64,000 bases of DNA from Distichodus sexfasciatus. Lineage: Eukaryota > Chordata > Actinopteri > Characiformes > Distichodontidae. This document shows positions 49,313-60,330 of this stretch, in pieces. Location: assembly GCA_032718565.1 (NCBI GenBank), contig JAVGVS010000057.1:1288401-1352400 (forward strand), read 5' to 3'. Each line of letters begins with the position of its first letter. Within the stretch, counting starts at the first letter, position 1. Both the position numbers and the translations under genes were made by a program. Under the pieces are notes generated by a model. The model was given only the letters and a program-made list of their open reading frames with translations. It was not told the origin of the DNA and ran no database searches.

Positions 49313-50157
49313 AGTGCCAGGTGCACAAGTTTTCCACAAAGTTTACTAAACGTCCTATACACAAGTTTACCACAAACCTCATTTGCATGTGAAAAAATGA
49401 CCCTGCTGCAAATTTGTGGCAACATTGTCAAAAGTTAATGGCAACTGTTTGCCAGAAGTCTATTGTTGGGTAGTCTCTGCTTCGCTTCATGCGAGTTCTA
49501 AACGTGACGCTTATTGTATACTTAACATAACAGGACAAGGCTGCGATAAACGTTATCTCTCCAAGGTTCTCATGCAGAGATGATGTACCACACGTTTCTC
49601 CTGCTCATATCGTCCTTCTAGTTTCTCACTCAGTGAACCAACAATATTTGATGTTCTTCTATTACAAGACACCTGCTGCTGGGTGAACGTTGACGCTAGT
49701 TCAGCCTGGGCCAAGCCAAACAAAAAGAGTAAGCTTAATAACAATAAACAGAATATCACGTTCGGATCTAAGCCCCAACAGCTAAATTAAACACAGCTGC
49801 AGATCCTTGTTCCTTGGTTAATGTTGGTAAATCATCATAGATTATAATCTGTAATCCTACTGTAATGTGTTTACACTACAAGGGTTACACAGCCTTCTTT
49901 TGCTGAACTTGCTTTGTACGAATGTTGGAGTGGAGACAAGACTCTGGGAATTCTAAGGGAATGTGAGAGGAAAAGGAATGTATGAGATTAGGCCTCACAC
50001 ACACACACACACACACACCTCACTATACTTTTGGGGACATTCCATAGACATAATGACTAAATAGGCCTGTGGCTGCTTCTAAATCCTAAATCCTAACCAT
50101 AACCTCTGTAAGCAAAATTTAACTCTTTTTAAAACTTTTGTTTTAATGTTAAAGATT
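49313..50157. other. intergenic, no gene seen
   Basis: A (CA)n run lies at 49998-50020, followed by 'cactatacttttggggacat', a block also found near 54330. Otherwise nothing is recognised. Confidence 0.45.
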
Positions 50158-50445
50158 TCTCAGTGGCAGTGTGGTGGTTAGCATTGTCGCCCCACAGCAA
50201 GAAGGTCCTGGATTCGAGCCCCGGGTCGGCCGTAGGGTCTTTCTGTGTGGAGTTTGCGTGCTCTTCCTGTGTTTGCGTGGATTTTCTCTGGGTGCTCCAG
50301 CTTCCTCCCACAGATCTAAATCTAAATTGGCCCCATAATGTGTGATTGTGAGTGTATTTGTGTGCGGTGTGTTGGTGTCCGCCCAGGTTGGTCCATGCCT
50401 CACGCCATAAATCCAGAGATAGGCTCCGTTCCCCACAAACCCGAT
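50158..50445 (+). repeat. tRNA-like SINE (family 2) copy
   Basis: Head 'cagtgtggtggttagcattg', then 'aaggtcctggattcgagccc' (B box), 'ttctgtgtggagtttgcgtg', 'ttcctcccacagatctaaat', 'aaattggccccataatgtg' and distal 'cgcccaggttggtccatgcc'. This is the best copy of family 2 in the window. Confidence 0.75.
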
Positions 50446-50915
50446 AGGGATTAAATGAATCAATGAAAGATATCTTAGCCAAAAAAGCTAAATGGAAGGT
50501 TTTCCTCCCCAAAGGTGGGTCCGTTCCAAATCTGCAGGTGTAGGGTCTGAAATTTGTACCCAAAAATAGTCTTAGGCACACACACACACACTCTCACAAA
50601 ACCACAAAGACTTCCTGAACACTTTGTATATCCGTTCAAAATCTCTGTGTAGTTGTATATTTTCTGTATACTCATATACGCTTGAGTGACAATTGATGAC
50701 AATTAAGTTCACTTTTAATGTGACTTTGGCTTACATGTTTGAGTATCTTTTTGAAGTTTGAAGGTATGTTAAATAAAAGTTAACTCCAGTGGAAGTGACC
50801 GATTCTATCACCTTCACTAGCTAGCTGTGCAGTCTTGAGCTTCCTGTGCATTTAATTCTAAACTAACTCAAATGGCGTTACTTGTGCAAAGTGAACTTAA
50901 TGAAGTGAATTTAAA

Positions 50916-51122
50916 TGAGTGACAACACACCGTGCACCACAACCAAATGTGACCTCAGCATTTGACCCATCCGTGAAGGAGCTGACATGCAGGAGCAGTT
51001 CTTGGGGTCAGTAACTTGCTCATGAGTACCTCAGTGATACTGGTCTTTACTGGTCTGGGACTTGAACCGGAGACCTTCCGATTACAGGGCTAACTCCCTA
51101 ACTGTTACACTACCAACTGCCC
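50916..51122 (-). repeat. SINE family 1 copy
   Basis: Tail 'gagtgacaacacaccgtgca', centre 'acttgctcatgagtacctca', head 'gggacttgaaccggagacct' ending 'taccaactgccct'. Confidence 0.7.
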
Positions 51123-51344
51123 TACCACCTGATTCCTCCCAATTCCCATTTATTAATTGCTGTCATTTAATTTTTTATCCTCTCAATGCTGCTGATGTTT
51201 GCAAAAGGCCTAAATCTGTGCACTAAATAATGTAGTACATTGGAATGTAATGGCGCAGATGCTAATGGAGCTACAAATTTGTCTTTTATCATTTCTTATA
51301 AGATCTAAATAGAAATAAAAGCCAGACCTGTTCCAGTTGATTCA

Positions 51345-51420
51345 AGAGATTCAAGGTTCTTTATTTGTCACATAAATAGTTAAATAAATGCAACAGGTGG
51401 TGAACCCTAACCCTAACCCT
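51345..51420 (-). mobile_element. LINE 3' terminus next to telomere-like repeats
   Basis: 'gattcaaggttctttatttg' is the inverted LINE terminus seen at 47272 and 47493. About 35 bases further on, 51403-51420 reads three units of (CCCTAA), the vertebrate telomere repeat. Confidence 0.6.
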
Positions 51421-53758
51421 GATTTGTTCCCGAGACCATAATGTCATAACTGTCATAACTTATTCATTTGTCAACAAGCTAAAGAAATTTCCCCAGAAAT
51501 TTCCGATTTCATGAACTTCCCTGGTGGTTTCCGTTTTTTCTCTTCATAGCAAAAGTGTTTTGACTTATTCATAATCACTTCATTCATTATTCATAATGTA
51601 ATAACCTATGTCATTTTAAATAGAACTTAACAAGCAAATTAAATTAAAGGACTACAATGAGAGATGAACTCTAAAAAAATATAGAATATATAGAAAAATA
51701 TGTACCTAAAAGTAGTGTAGTGTGATTCTAAAGAGTAATAACTGTACATGTCCGTATTGAGGCTGTGTGGTAAAGTACAGTGTCTTTTTGTTCTGACATT
51801 AATTTATAATTTGCTAATTAACCTTTTGTCTGATAGAGTGTTAATTAGCAGCAGTCTAGCTTCGAATGCTTAAATACAGGGTGTTAAAACTTTAGACCAG
51901 CCATGTGTGTGTGAGAAGCAGATAAGAGGCTTTTCTCAGAAAAAAGCAGTTGGGGAGGAGGGAGTATGCAGATCGGCGATACTGTTCAGGAGAAAGGTGG
52001 GCTGTGAGTAGAGAGTGTGTGTGTGTGTGTGTGTGAGAATGTGTGTGTGTGTGTGCGTGCAGCACTATGAATGGTCAATATGGCTTCTCAGGCCATGTGG
52101 CTGTGGCCGTAAAATGAAGGTTGTGATGTTCTTTCTTTCCGCTGAGCGCCGTCTCCAAACAGGTTGTGGTGTCTGTGGCTGGAAATCTGAAGCACTGCCA
52201 AAACTTCACCTATAAAAATAGAGCTGTAAGGCATGAACTCGGCCTGCACTTAACATCGGTGTTCTGTTATACGACTCCTGCAGTACTTTTGAGTTACTTT
52301 CACCAAAATAACTGCGGAAGCACGACATTCGAAAATGTTAAAATGTAGTTAACTGCAGTTCATTCTACATCCAGTTGAGGCCGAAGTGGTGTAGCATAAT
52401 GACTAGCTACACACTCTGTAATAAATTGCTCTTTTACGCAACAAATTTTTCTCTTGTGCCAAAGGTCTCACGGTGTTAGTGATTTTTAAAATTAAAAACA
52501 AAACAGGACATGATTTCAGGGTAAAACTGTTGTAAAATGCTTCACTGAAAAGCATAATATTACTAAAAATATATTAGTAATGCCTTACATTACTGCGTTA
52601 CAGCAAAAGTAATACATTATTATAATTGCGTTACTTTTCTAACGTGTTATTCCCAACTCTTTAGTGACACTATTACCCAGTCCCCACAGGACTTTGCGGG
52701 CCTTTTCGAGGTTGTTGGGGCTTAAAATGCCAGATGATTGGTCAAAAATTGCGGAAAAGCTGCGGTAATTGGTCAAAATTGTTCAGTAGAGGGAATTGGC
52801 TGAATTTGCGTTAATAGTTGTGATCGAAACTTCACGAAATCCTGGAGGGTCGGATTAACTTAACTACTTTTTATCAGTAGCAAAGCTACCTTTAAAATTC
52901 AATAGCTTTTCCAGCAACTATTCTTTTAAACAAATATTGGTTTAATGTGACAAAACAATAGTAAAAAATAATATCATTCTTGTCTCTTAGTTAAGACGGG
53001 TATTTTCAACTAGCAGGTGTTAAATTGGCAGAGGTGGCATCTAATTGGCTACTCTGCTCGGGCGGCGCCCCTTCATGGCATCACAGTGTGCTCTTGGCAG
53101 CTGTGAGATGGAGTCGGAGGATGGAATCCACCTTGATGTAGACAGAAGCAAGAATCAAAACTCCCTGCCCCCAAAAGGTCATTGAAACCTTTTAGTGATT
53201 TGACATTATATTGTTAGAAATATAGATTTTTATTGAATTTTTCACACTTTTATTCATTAATTTGCTTTAAGAGTATTCCACAGCTCAAATAATAAGTATT
53301 GCTGGATAAAACAGATAGCTAGGTAATGTAAGTTGCTTGGTATAAGAGAGTCTGCTAAATGCCATAAATGTTAAATGTAAATGTAAATATAAAGAGAATT
53401 TTAGTTTACATTGAAACGGGAAGTCCTATCTTCCTCCTGACTCCTCATGTACACAAAAAGAACCCTGCAATTAAAAGAGCAAATCTCAGATGTTCAGCAC
53501 ACCTCCATGTGAACGGATGGAGACGCAGCAAGAGGATTTTCTACAGTAAGCTCAGCAAACAGCTTTTCACCTGCACCATGCTGGAAATAGTTGTTTATGC
53601 CTTTAACGTGTCATTATTATCCTGTCTAATTGCCAGTTATTGTGTGTGAGCTCGACTCCGTTAAACAAACACTGTTTACTCTCCCGCTGCCGAGATGAGG
53701 ATTAAGAGAGTGAGACGACTTTATCTGATGAATGTGTGGGCGCCAGGTGAACTTACAC
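51421..53758. other. intergenic, no gene seen
   Basis: A (GT)n run is at 52016-52057. A MITE relic with 'cacgaaatcctggagggtcg' lies at about 52730-52850. A repeat end 'gagagtctgctaaatgccat' plus 'taaatgtaaatgtaaat' is at 53325-53390. No gene is recognised. Confidence 0.5.
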
Positions 53759-54300
53759 ACACAAACACACACACACACACACACACACTTTTTTAAAGAA
53801 CACAACCATTATGGGGACTGAGATTTTATAGGGAGAAGTTCAGCTTGAATAAAAATTGTGGGTTTTATGTCCACATAATGACACACGTCCCCACTTTATT
53901 GGTGTGCAAGCAGGTCCCCATTATGGAGGTATACAAACACACACACACACACACACTTTTAAGGACATGAGCATGATGTGGACTTTAGATTTAAGATTTT
54001 AAAAGCGGAGGTTAAGCTTGAAGAGATAATTATGTATTGATTCACTTTGTGGGGTTTAGGTCCCCACTTTATTGGTGTGCAAGCAGGTCAAAGTCTCCAT
54101 TATGGTAGTATATAAACGCACACACTTTTAAAGATATGAGCAGAACGGGGTCTTTTTAGTCTGTAAAAGAGAAGTTTAGCTTAAAGAAATAGGTATTTTG
54201 CTTTTAGGTCCCTACAATGACACGTCCCCACTTTGTTGGTGTGTAATCAGGTGAAAGTCTCTGTATTGGGAGGTTTACAAACACAGACACATACACACAC
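53759..54300. repeat. three tandem copies of an about 175-bp unit
   Basis: Each unit starts with a CA run and 'acttttaaag', carries 'agaagttcagcttgaa'-like sequence, then 'tccccactttattggtgtgc' and 'aagcaggt', and ends 'tataaac'. Units begin near 53759, 53937 and 54117, and they have diverged by substitutions and small indels. No coding is seen. Confidence 0.8.
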
Positions 54301-55200
54301 ACTGTATATACACACATTTTCTTCACTAGACTTCTGTGGACATTCCATAGGCTCAATAAGTAAGTGAGCGATTAATTTACTAAGTCATTCATTCATTCGT
54401 TTATTTATAATAAATAAACTTACGCTTCCTCCTTAACCTAACCCTGACCATGAGCTCAGTAATGACAATGAAGCATTTCTGCTCTTTTATTTTTAATTAC
54501 ATTTACTTTATTACGAAAGATTTCAAGTTCAACTTTATTGCTGTGTTAAAATGCTACCATAGCACAAATCGACAGGAGAGTCTATCGATTCATGCTCCCT
54601 TGTCAAAAAATGCTACCTTATGGGTTTCCATTTGTTATAACAATATAACTCTCACAGTATTATCATGTTTGGATAACAGGTAATATGTGCAGCATGGTTT
54701 GATCCTATATAATATCGCCTTTATTCAAATTTTAAGGGTTTGCATTAATTGATGGATCACCATAGCCTATCAAATAATGCTCCCTGGAATATAATGCACT
54801 TCCTACCTGACAACATGGCATTTATTGCGACTACAACACTTCTTTGCTTGTTTAAATTTAAAAAAGATCCCTTAATTGTACATACGGTACAATTAAGTAC
54901 AGTACATACAAGAAAAGAAATAGCTGAGAAGTTTATAAAAAAAAAGTTTTAACACGCATTTATTGCACGTGACTTCCGCTATGGTACCGGACATGACGTT
55001 ATGCACCTTTAATCCAGATATCACATGGCCTCCACACACAACCCGAAGCGTGTTTATGTTTGTTGAAAGAAAGAAGTCAGTAAAACTTAGAACAGAAATT
55101 GCATTTGCACAATTTGCGTTATTTTAAAATGTACGTTAGTTAGTAAAGCATATTCGTTGCTATTAAAAAGCTAATTTAATGTTAACGTCTTGCTAAAGTT
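54301..55200. other. intergenic, no gene seen
   Basis: AT-rich sequence with short open frames only. Nothing is recognised. Confidence 0.4.
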
Positions 55201-55284
55201 GTTGTAAGCATTCTAGCACCTGGAGCTTAATAAAGTTTCAAACTTTTTCCTTCTTCTTCTCAAAACTGGGGCAACCACGAGGAC

Positions 55285-55560
55285 TCATGACGCATAAATG
55301 ATATTTTTTGCTTGGAAGACTGTGTTTATGGAGCTTGCTTTGAGCACTGGTGCGGTGCAGTCATGTTGGAACAGAAAGGGGCCATCCCCAAACTCTTCCC
55401 ACAATGTTGGGTGCATGAAATTGTCCAAAATCTCTTGGTGTGCTGAAGCATTAAGAGTTAATTTCACTGGAACTAAGAGGCCAAGCCCAACCCCTGAACA
55501 ACAACCCCCACTGGAACACCTGAATTCAATGTTTTGGAGTAGTGTCCCAACTATTTTGGT
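55285..55560 (-). mobile_element. Tc1/mariner transposase fragment
   Basis: On the minus strand the peptide has MKLTLNASAHQEILDNFMHP, then GPFLFQHDCTAPVLKASSI. The FQHDxAPxxKA block holds the second catalytic Asp of Tc1-like DDE transposases. Sequence before and after is lost. It is a dead remnant of a family different from the one at 58545. Confidence 0.75.
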
Positions 55561-56070
55561 GATATAGTGTAGATAACAAGATGTGCAAAAATGTTGAGAC
55601 CCAAAACTGTTTCTATAAATCCCATCATCACTTTGTGTTTTCTAATGATTTTCTGCTGTTACTTTTGAAAACAGGAGGAGGATTAAGTCTCTAGATTTAG
55701 ATTTGAGCTTTTCCTTTTACATGGCAGCAGTTAAAGTGGAAAAACTAATTCAGCCTCAAAGAATACTATGCTGACTCCCGTTTACCGTCTACTCATAAAT
55801 TCCACTTCCTTTTGTAGTGTCTTTGCCACCGAAATACGACTTTATCTTTCCGCCTTTACACAAATGTATCGCACTGATCCTCCTTAATACACCAAGACTT
55901 GTGTTGCTGGTGAGACGAACAGTGTGGAATTTTTACTCATAAAGGATTTTTATATCACATTATGTGTCATAGAGGACGGCACACAGTTAGTCATGACTAA
56001 AGACTAATGTCTACTAATAACCAGCACAACACACATACAGTAGGTTGTAGTCGATGTGCACAAATAGACC
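55561..56070. other. intergenic, no gene seen
   Basis: The start, 'agatgtgcaaaaatgttgag', looks like a repeat end. Nothing else is recognised. Confidence 0.4.
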
Positions 56071-56159
56071 TTAAAACATCACAACATACAGAATATAATT
56101 TAGTGAATTATATGCTTTGAGAGAATGAGAAAGGCAATAAGATAATAGAGTTAGGGAGT

Positions 56160-56279
56160 AAGAAAAAGAGGAGAGAGAGATGGAGAGCATGTATAAGGTG
56201 ATAGGAGAGAGAGAAAGAGAGAGAGAGAAAGAACGAGATACAGAGAGGGTGAGAGAAAATGAGAGACAGAGAGTGAGAA

Positions 56280-56322
<43 letters not shown>

Positions 56323-56342
56323 GAGAGAGAAATTAGAGAAAT
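56160..56342. repeat. GA-rich microsatellite
   Basis: (GA)n with GAGAAA variants on the plus strand. It is the only large tract in the window whose purines lie on the plus strand. Confidence 0.95.
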
Positions 56343-56985
56343 AAAGTGAGTGAGAAAGATCTTTTCTCACATAAACAATAATTTAACAGCATCTGGAATG
56401 AGACACCGTTGTGTAAATGTATGGTTGAGATTATGAGGGATTAAGTCTTTGTTCTGTAATTATTATTTGGCCACATTTTGGATCAATTTGAAGTAAACTC
56501 ATTTATTATCTACCAAACATAAGACAGACTCATAACAGATCCTTCTAACCGCTTCATCCATCTCTGCTGTAAAGTGTACAGGAGTTGTAGCTGTACAAAG
56601 CCCACGATGAAGGAAAGTTACAGCTGAAAATGGTTAATTTGTGAGAACGTGAATATGTTCAGTTAGGACAGCCTTAACAACACCTACCAAAACGTCTGAG
56701 CAAAACCGAGACTGTAGCCGTATTTTCACAGGTGCAGCAAAATGAAGCCCAAAATGCCTGTGTTCTCTCCACTTTCCTGAGGAACTCCCAGAAAAAAAGG
56801 TGCTTCTGGTTTGATGGTTTTGGCTTCACTCCGACTGCTCAGTTTCTTGTGATGGTGTAAATCTGCTGAACAGACGATCTGCAAACAAAGACGAATTCAT
56901 TACTAAATGCTGCATGTGGAGAGCTGCAGTACTGAGAACAGTAAGGGGCGTTAGAATGAGGTACAAAAATAAAGTGGACATAAAG

Positions 56986-57206
56986 TGAGAGAGTCATTGT
57001 GAACACAGCATAGCGCACAGTTCACCACAACCAAATGTGACCAGTGCATTGGACCCATCCGTGGAGGAGCAGTGGGCAGCACCCAGGTAGCAGTGACTGG
57101 GGACGGTACCTTGCTCATGAGTACCTCAGTGGTACCTTTACCAATCTGGAACTCGAACTAGCAACCCTCCAGTCGGGGGGCCAACTCCCTAACCGTTACA
57201 CTATTA
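56986..57206 (-). repeat. SINE family 1 copy
   Basis: Tail 'gagagagtcattgtgaacac', centre 'taccttgctcatgagtacct', head 'tggaactcgaactagcaacc' ending 'gttacactatta'. Confidence 0.7.
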
Positions 57207-57249
57207 AAGGTGTGAACAAGCTACGAATCTAAATCAAAAACAGATCATT

Positions 57250-57553
57250 AAAATCCTTAATTTTGTCCCCCTTTATAATGATTTGTTAACAATTAATTAA
57301 AATGAAGGGAACAAAACCACTATTATTAAGATAAATGTGAGGCATTTTAATCACACGTTTCCTGTGTCTTCTAAACATAACAAGGAAGAGAGTTTGCTGA
57401 CGTACGGCCCAACATTTTGCGGTAAACGACAATAATTTGGCCAAAAATTGTTGAAAATTTGAGGTAATTGGTCAAAATTGCACGGTACTAATAGATTTGC
57501 TGAATTAACGTTAACAGTTGCCATCGCAATGTCACGAAATCCTGGAGGGTCTG
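57250..57553. repeat. MITE copy with 'GAAATCCTGGAGGG' end
   Basis: Ends 'gtcacgaaatcctggagggt' and contains 'gctgaattaacgttaacagt', as in the 28728 copy (inverted). The left part 'ctttataatgatttgttaac' is duplicated in a partial copy at 58245-58380. Confidence 0.65.
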
Positions 57554-57783
57554 CTTGGGCGGCAAGTCACCAAATGGGTATCAAGAATTGGATTAAAGTC
57601 TTTGTGAATCCTCTCATCATCCGATATACACTGAACAAAGCAAGAACATCAGTGTAGAATCCACATTCCACAATGATTTTACATCGATTAAATGGTGTAT
57701 TGAAACCAAAAAGATGAACAAATGAACTCGCTGAAAGCAGTGTTATTAGTTGGTATGGAAGGTGGGATTAAAGTGAAAGTTAA

Positions 57784-58007
57784 AGTGAATGAGGAATTAT
57801 TTGTCATTGTGAACACACCGAAGCACACAGTGCACCACAACCAAATCTGACCTCTACATTTGACCCATCCGTTTTGGGGAGGAGCTGCTGATTATTGGGT
57901 GGGTTGGTGGGTGGAACCCTGACCGTTGCAGCAAACTGGGATTCATAACCCTCAGTCTTGTGTTTACCAGCACAGGGTTTACAGTTTGAGTCACTAAGAC
58001 CACTGCT
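57784..58007 (-). repeat. SINE family 1 copy, head degraded
   Basis: Tail 'gaggaattatttgtcattgt' and 'gtgcaccacaaccaaatctg' are clear. The head is poor ('gggattcataaccctcagtc'). Confidence 0.65.
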
Positions 58008-58244
58008 GAACATAGGATGGAAGATGTCACAGGATGTTTACATTTAAGCAAACGCACCATACAATCTAGAATATGTTTGTGCACTTTTACTGATATATAA
58101 ATTACTGATATAAAAAGGAAGGATGAAAAAATGATGAACAGCATTATATGAGAGTTCTAGATACCTACAAGTAGGAGTAACTGTAAGCCTAAATAATAAT
58201 ATACATAAATAAATAAACTAAAGAAATGATATAAATTGTCCCTT

Positions 58245-58380
58245 TTATAATGATCCTTTAAAAATTAATTAAAATGAAGTGAACAAAACCACTATTATTA
58301 AGATAAATGTGAGGCATTTTTATCACACACGTTTCCTGCGTCTTCTAAACGTAACAAGGAAGAGAGTTCGCTGATGTTAT
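58245..58380. repeat. partial MITE, same family as 57250
   Basis: 'aaaattaattaaaatgaagt' through 'aacgtaacaaggaagagagt' repeats 57290-57395 nearly base for base. The distal half with the 'aaatcctggagg' end is missing. Confidence 0.65.
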
Positions 58381-58544
58381 ATTTAATGATATAAATATAC
58401 TGTATCACAATATCACAGAACAGATACATGTGTATGTGTATATTAGCCTTAAAACATACATATACACATATATAGACACATACATACAGGCACTCATATT
58501 TTAGAATATATGTTAGTATTTTATAGCTTTTAAATATGTATATA

Positions 58545-58895
58545 TGTACAGTATGTGGCATTCTCTTGATGAACTTCATGAGGTAGTCACCTGAAATGGT
58601 TTTCCAACAGTCTTGAAGGAGTTCCCAGAGATGCTGAGCACTTGTTAGCCCTTTTGCCTTCACTCTGCGGTCCATCTCATCCCAAACCATCTCAATTGTG
58701 TTTGGTCAGGTGACTGTGGAGGCCAGGCCATGTGGCGCAGCACTCCATCACTCTCCTTCTGGGTCAAATAGCCCTTACACAGTTCATTCATAGTTTTGAT
58801 GCCTTTAGTGAGAATCTACAATGTAAATAGTAATGAAAATAAAGAAAAAACATTGGACGGGAAGGTGTGTCCAAACGTTTGACTGGTGGTATACA
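58545..58895 (-). mobile_element. Tc1-like element remnant, transposase C-terminus and one end
   Basis: The minus-strand frame reads VWDEMDRRVKAKGLTSAQHL, then WELLQDCWKTISGDYLMKFI and KRMPHTV, the C-terminal WELLQDxW...MPxR region of Tc1 transposases. On the plus strand the element ends with 'ggtgtgtccaaacgtttgac' and 'tggt', the usual end of fish Tc1 copies. The catalytic core is gone. Confidence 0.85.
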
Positions 58896-59104
58896 TGTCA
58901 AAGTCAGACATGCCCCTTTGCCAGCTGTGATGTCTGGTTACTGGTTTAAACTTGGCCCAGGTTTTTAAAAGATTTTTGGGTCAGCACACCTTAATAGCTT
59001 CAACAATTGATCGATTCACTGACAGCTCGGATGCCCAGATTATGCAGAGCTGTAATATCTGCTAATGGTGGATATTTTGATGAATCCAAAATTTAAGTAT
59101 TTTC

Positions 59105-59439
59105 TATATATAAACTGTTTAATAAACTGTTTATGTTATAAAATATGTTTTCGTAGTTTGTGTTGTCCCTTATCAGTGCAACATTATCACAAATTAAAAA
59201 GGATTCATGACAATACTGTCCAAAATCCCACTTTGCCAGGGGCGTTTCCAAACTTTTACATATATCTATCTATATATCCTATCTCTCTCTCTATCTATAT
59301 ATATATACACACATATATATATGTAAAGTATATACATATATGTATATATAATCACATCAATACAAACACACTTTACACAAGTAAGCAAAACTGCAAACAC
59401 ATCTCTCTCCATCGCTCTCTATGTGTATTTTGCCTGAAA

Positions 59440-59516
<77 letters not shown>

Positions 59517-59721
59517 CTCTCTCTAATATTTTTCTATGTATAAACTGTTTTAATAAACTGTTTTATATTTATAAAATATATTTTTCATCAATTCAATATT
59601 TGTCCCTTATCAGTGCAACATTATCACAAATTAAAAAATTCATGACAATACTGTCCAAATCACTTTGCCAGAAGCGTTCAAACTTTTACATATATCTATC
59701 TATATCTATCTATCTATATAC

Positions 59722-59786
<65 letters not shown>

Positions 59787-59795
59787 TAGATGAAT
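59105..59795. repeat. diverged duplication (about 410-bp period) containing (TA)n arrays
   Basis: The segment 'ttgtcccttatcagtgcaac' to 'tttacatatatctatctata' occurs at about 59160-59280 and again at about 59600-59710. Long TA runs lie at 59448-59512 and 59727-59783. A third copy is not evident. Confidence 0.75.
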
Positions 59796-60150
59796 AAATA
59801 GAATAGATATATATAGATATATATATATATAGCATGCATGCACACATATTATTTTGGAATATATACGAGTATTTTTGTAGTTTTAAATATGTATATGTAT
59901 ATATGTATATGTAGAGATCTTGTATACCTTTTACCTGTAAAACTAAACAAATACATGCTATTATACAGTATCAATATACATACTGTATAATAAATATAAT
60001 TTAAATTTTTAATTTATAATTTATTATATAACAATTGGTTTTCCGGGTATTAAAAACAAGCCCAGCAGCAGAGAAATGTCCTGTATTTAACTTTCCTTCA
60101 CCTCGGTTATGATCTTGACTGACAGTGAACTGACTCTGAGTCAGTGTGAG
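59796..60150. other. AT-rich intergenic
   Basis: TATA-rich sequence followed by unique-looking DNA leading to the candidate promoter. No gene is seen. Confidence 0.4.
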
Positions 60151-60154
60151 ACTG

Positions 60155-60322
60155 GCCGTGCCCGGGCCGGAAGTGACGTCACCCCGTGGATTTTTTTAAA
60201 TATGTATGAAGGCGCTGTTGAAGGTTGAAGTGCGCAGTGCGGCGGAGGAGCGGAGCAGCTCACTCTCTCTCACACTCACACACACACACACACACTTAAA
60301 CACACTGACACGCCGTGTACGG
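60155..60322 (+). promoter_or_regulatory. candidate promoter and first non-coding exon of an unidentified gene
   Basis: A locally GC-rich island holds an ETS-like ccggaag (60168-60174) overlapping a full CRE, tgacgtca (60174-60181), then a TATA-like tttaaata at about 60195. About 30 bp on comes 'gaaggcgctgttgaaggttg', a plausible transcript start, and after a (CA)n run the sequence 'cgtgtac|ggtacgtg' could be a donor. No coding exon of a known family follows before the window ends. This is inference from motifs only. Confidence 0.4.
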
Positions 60323-60330
60323 TACGTGTT

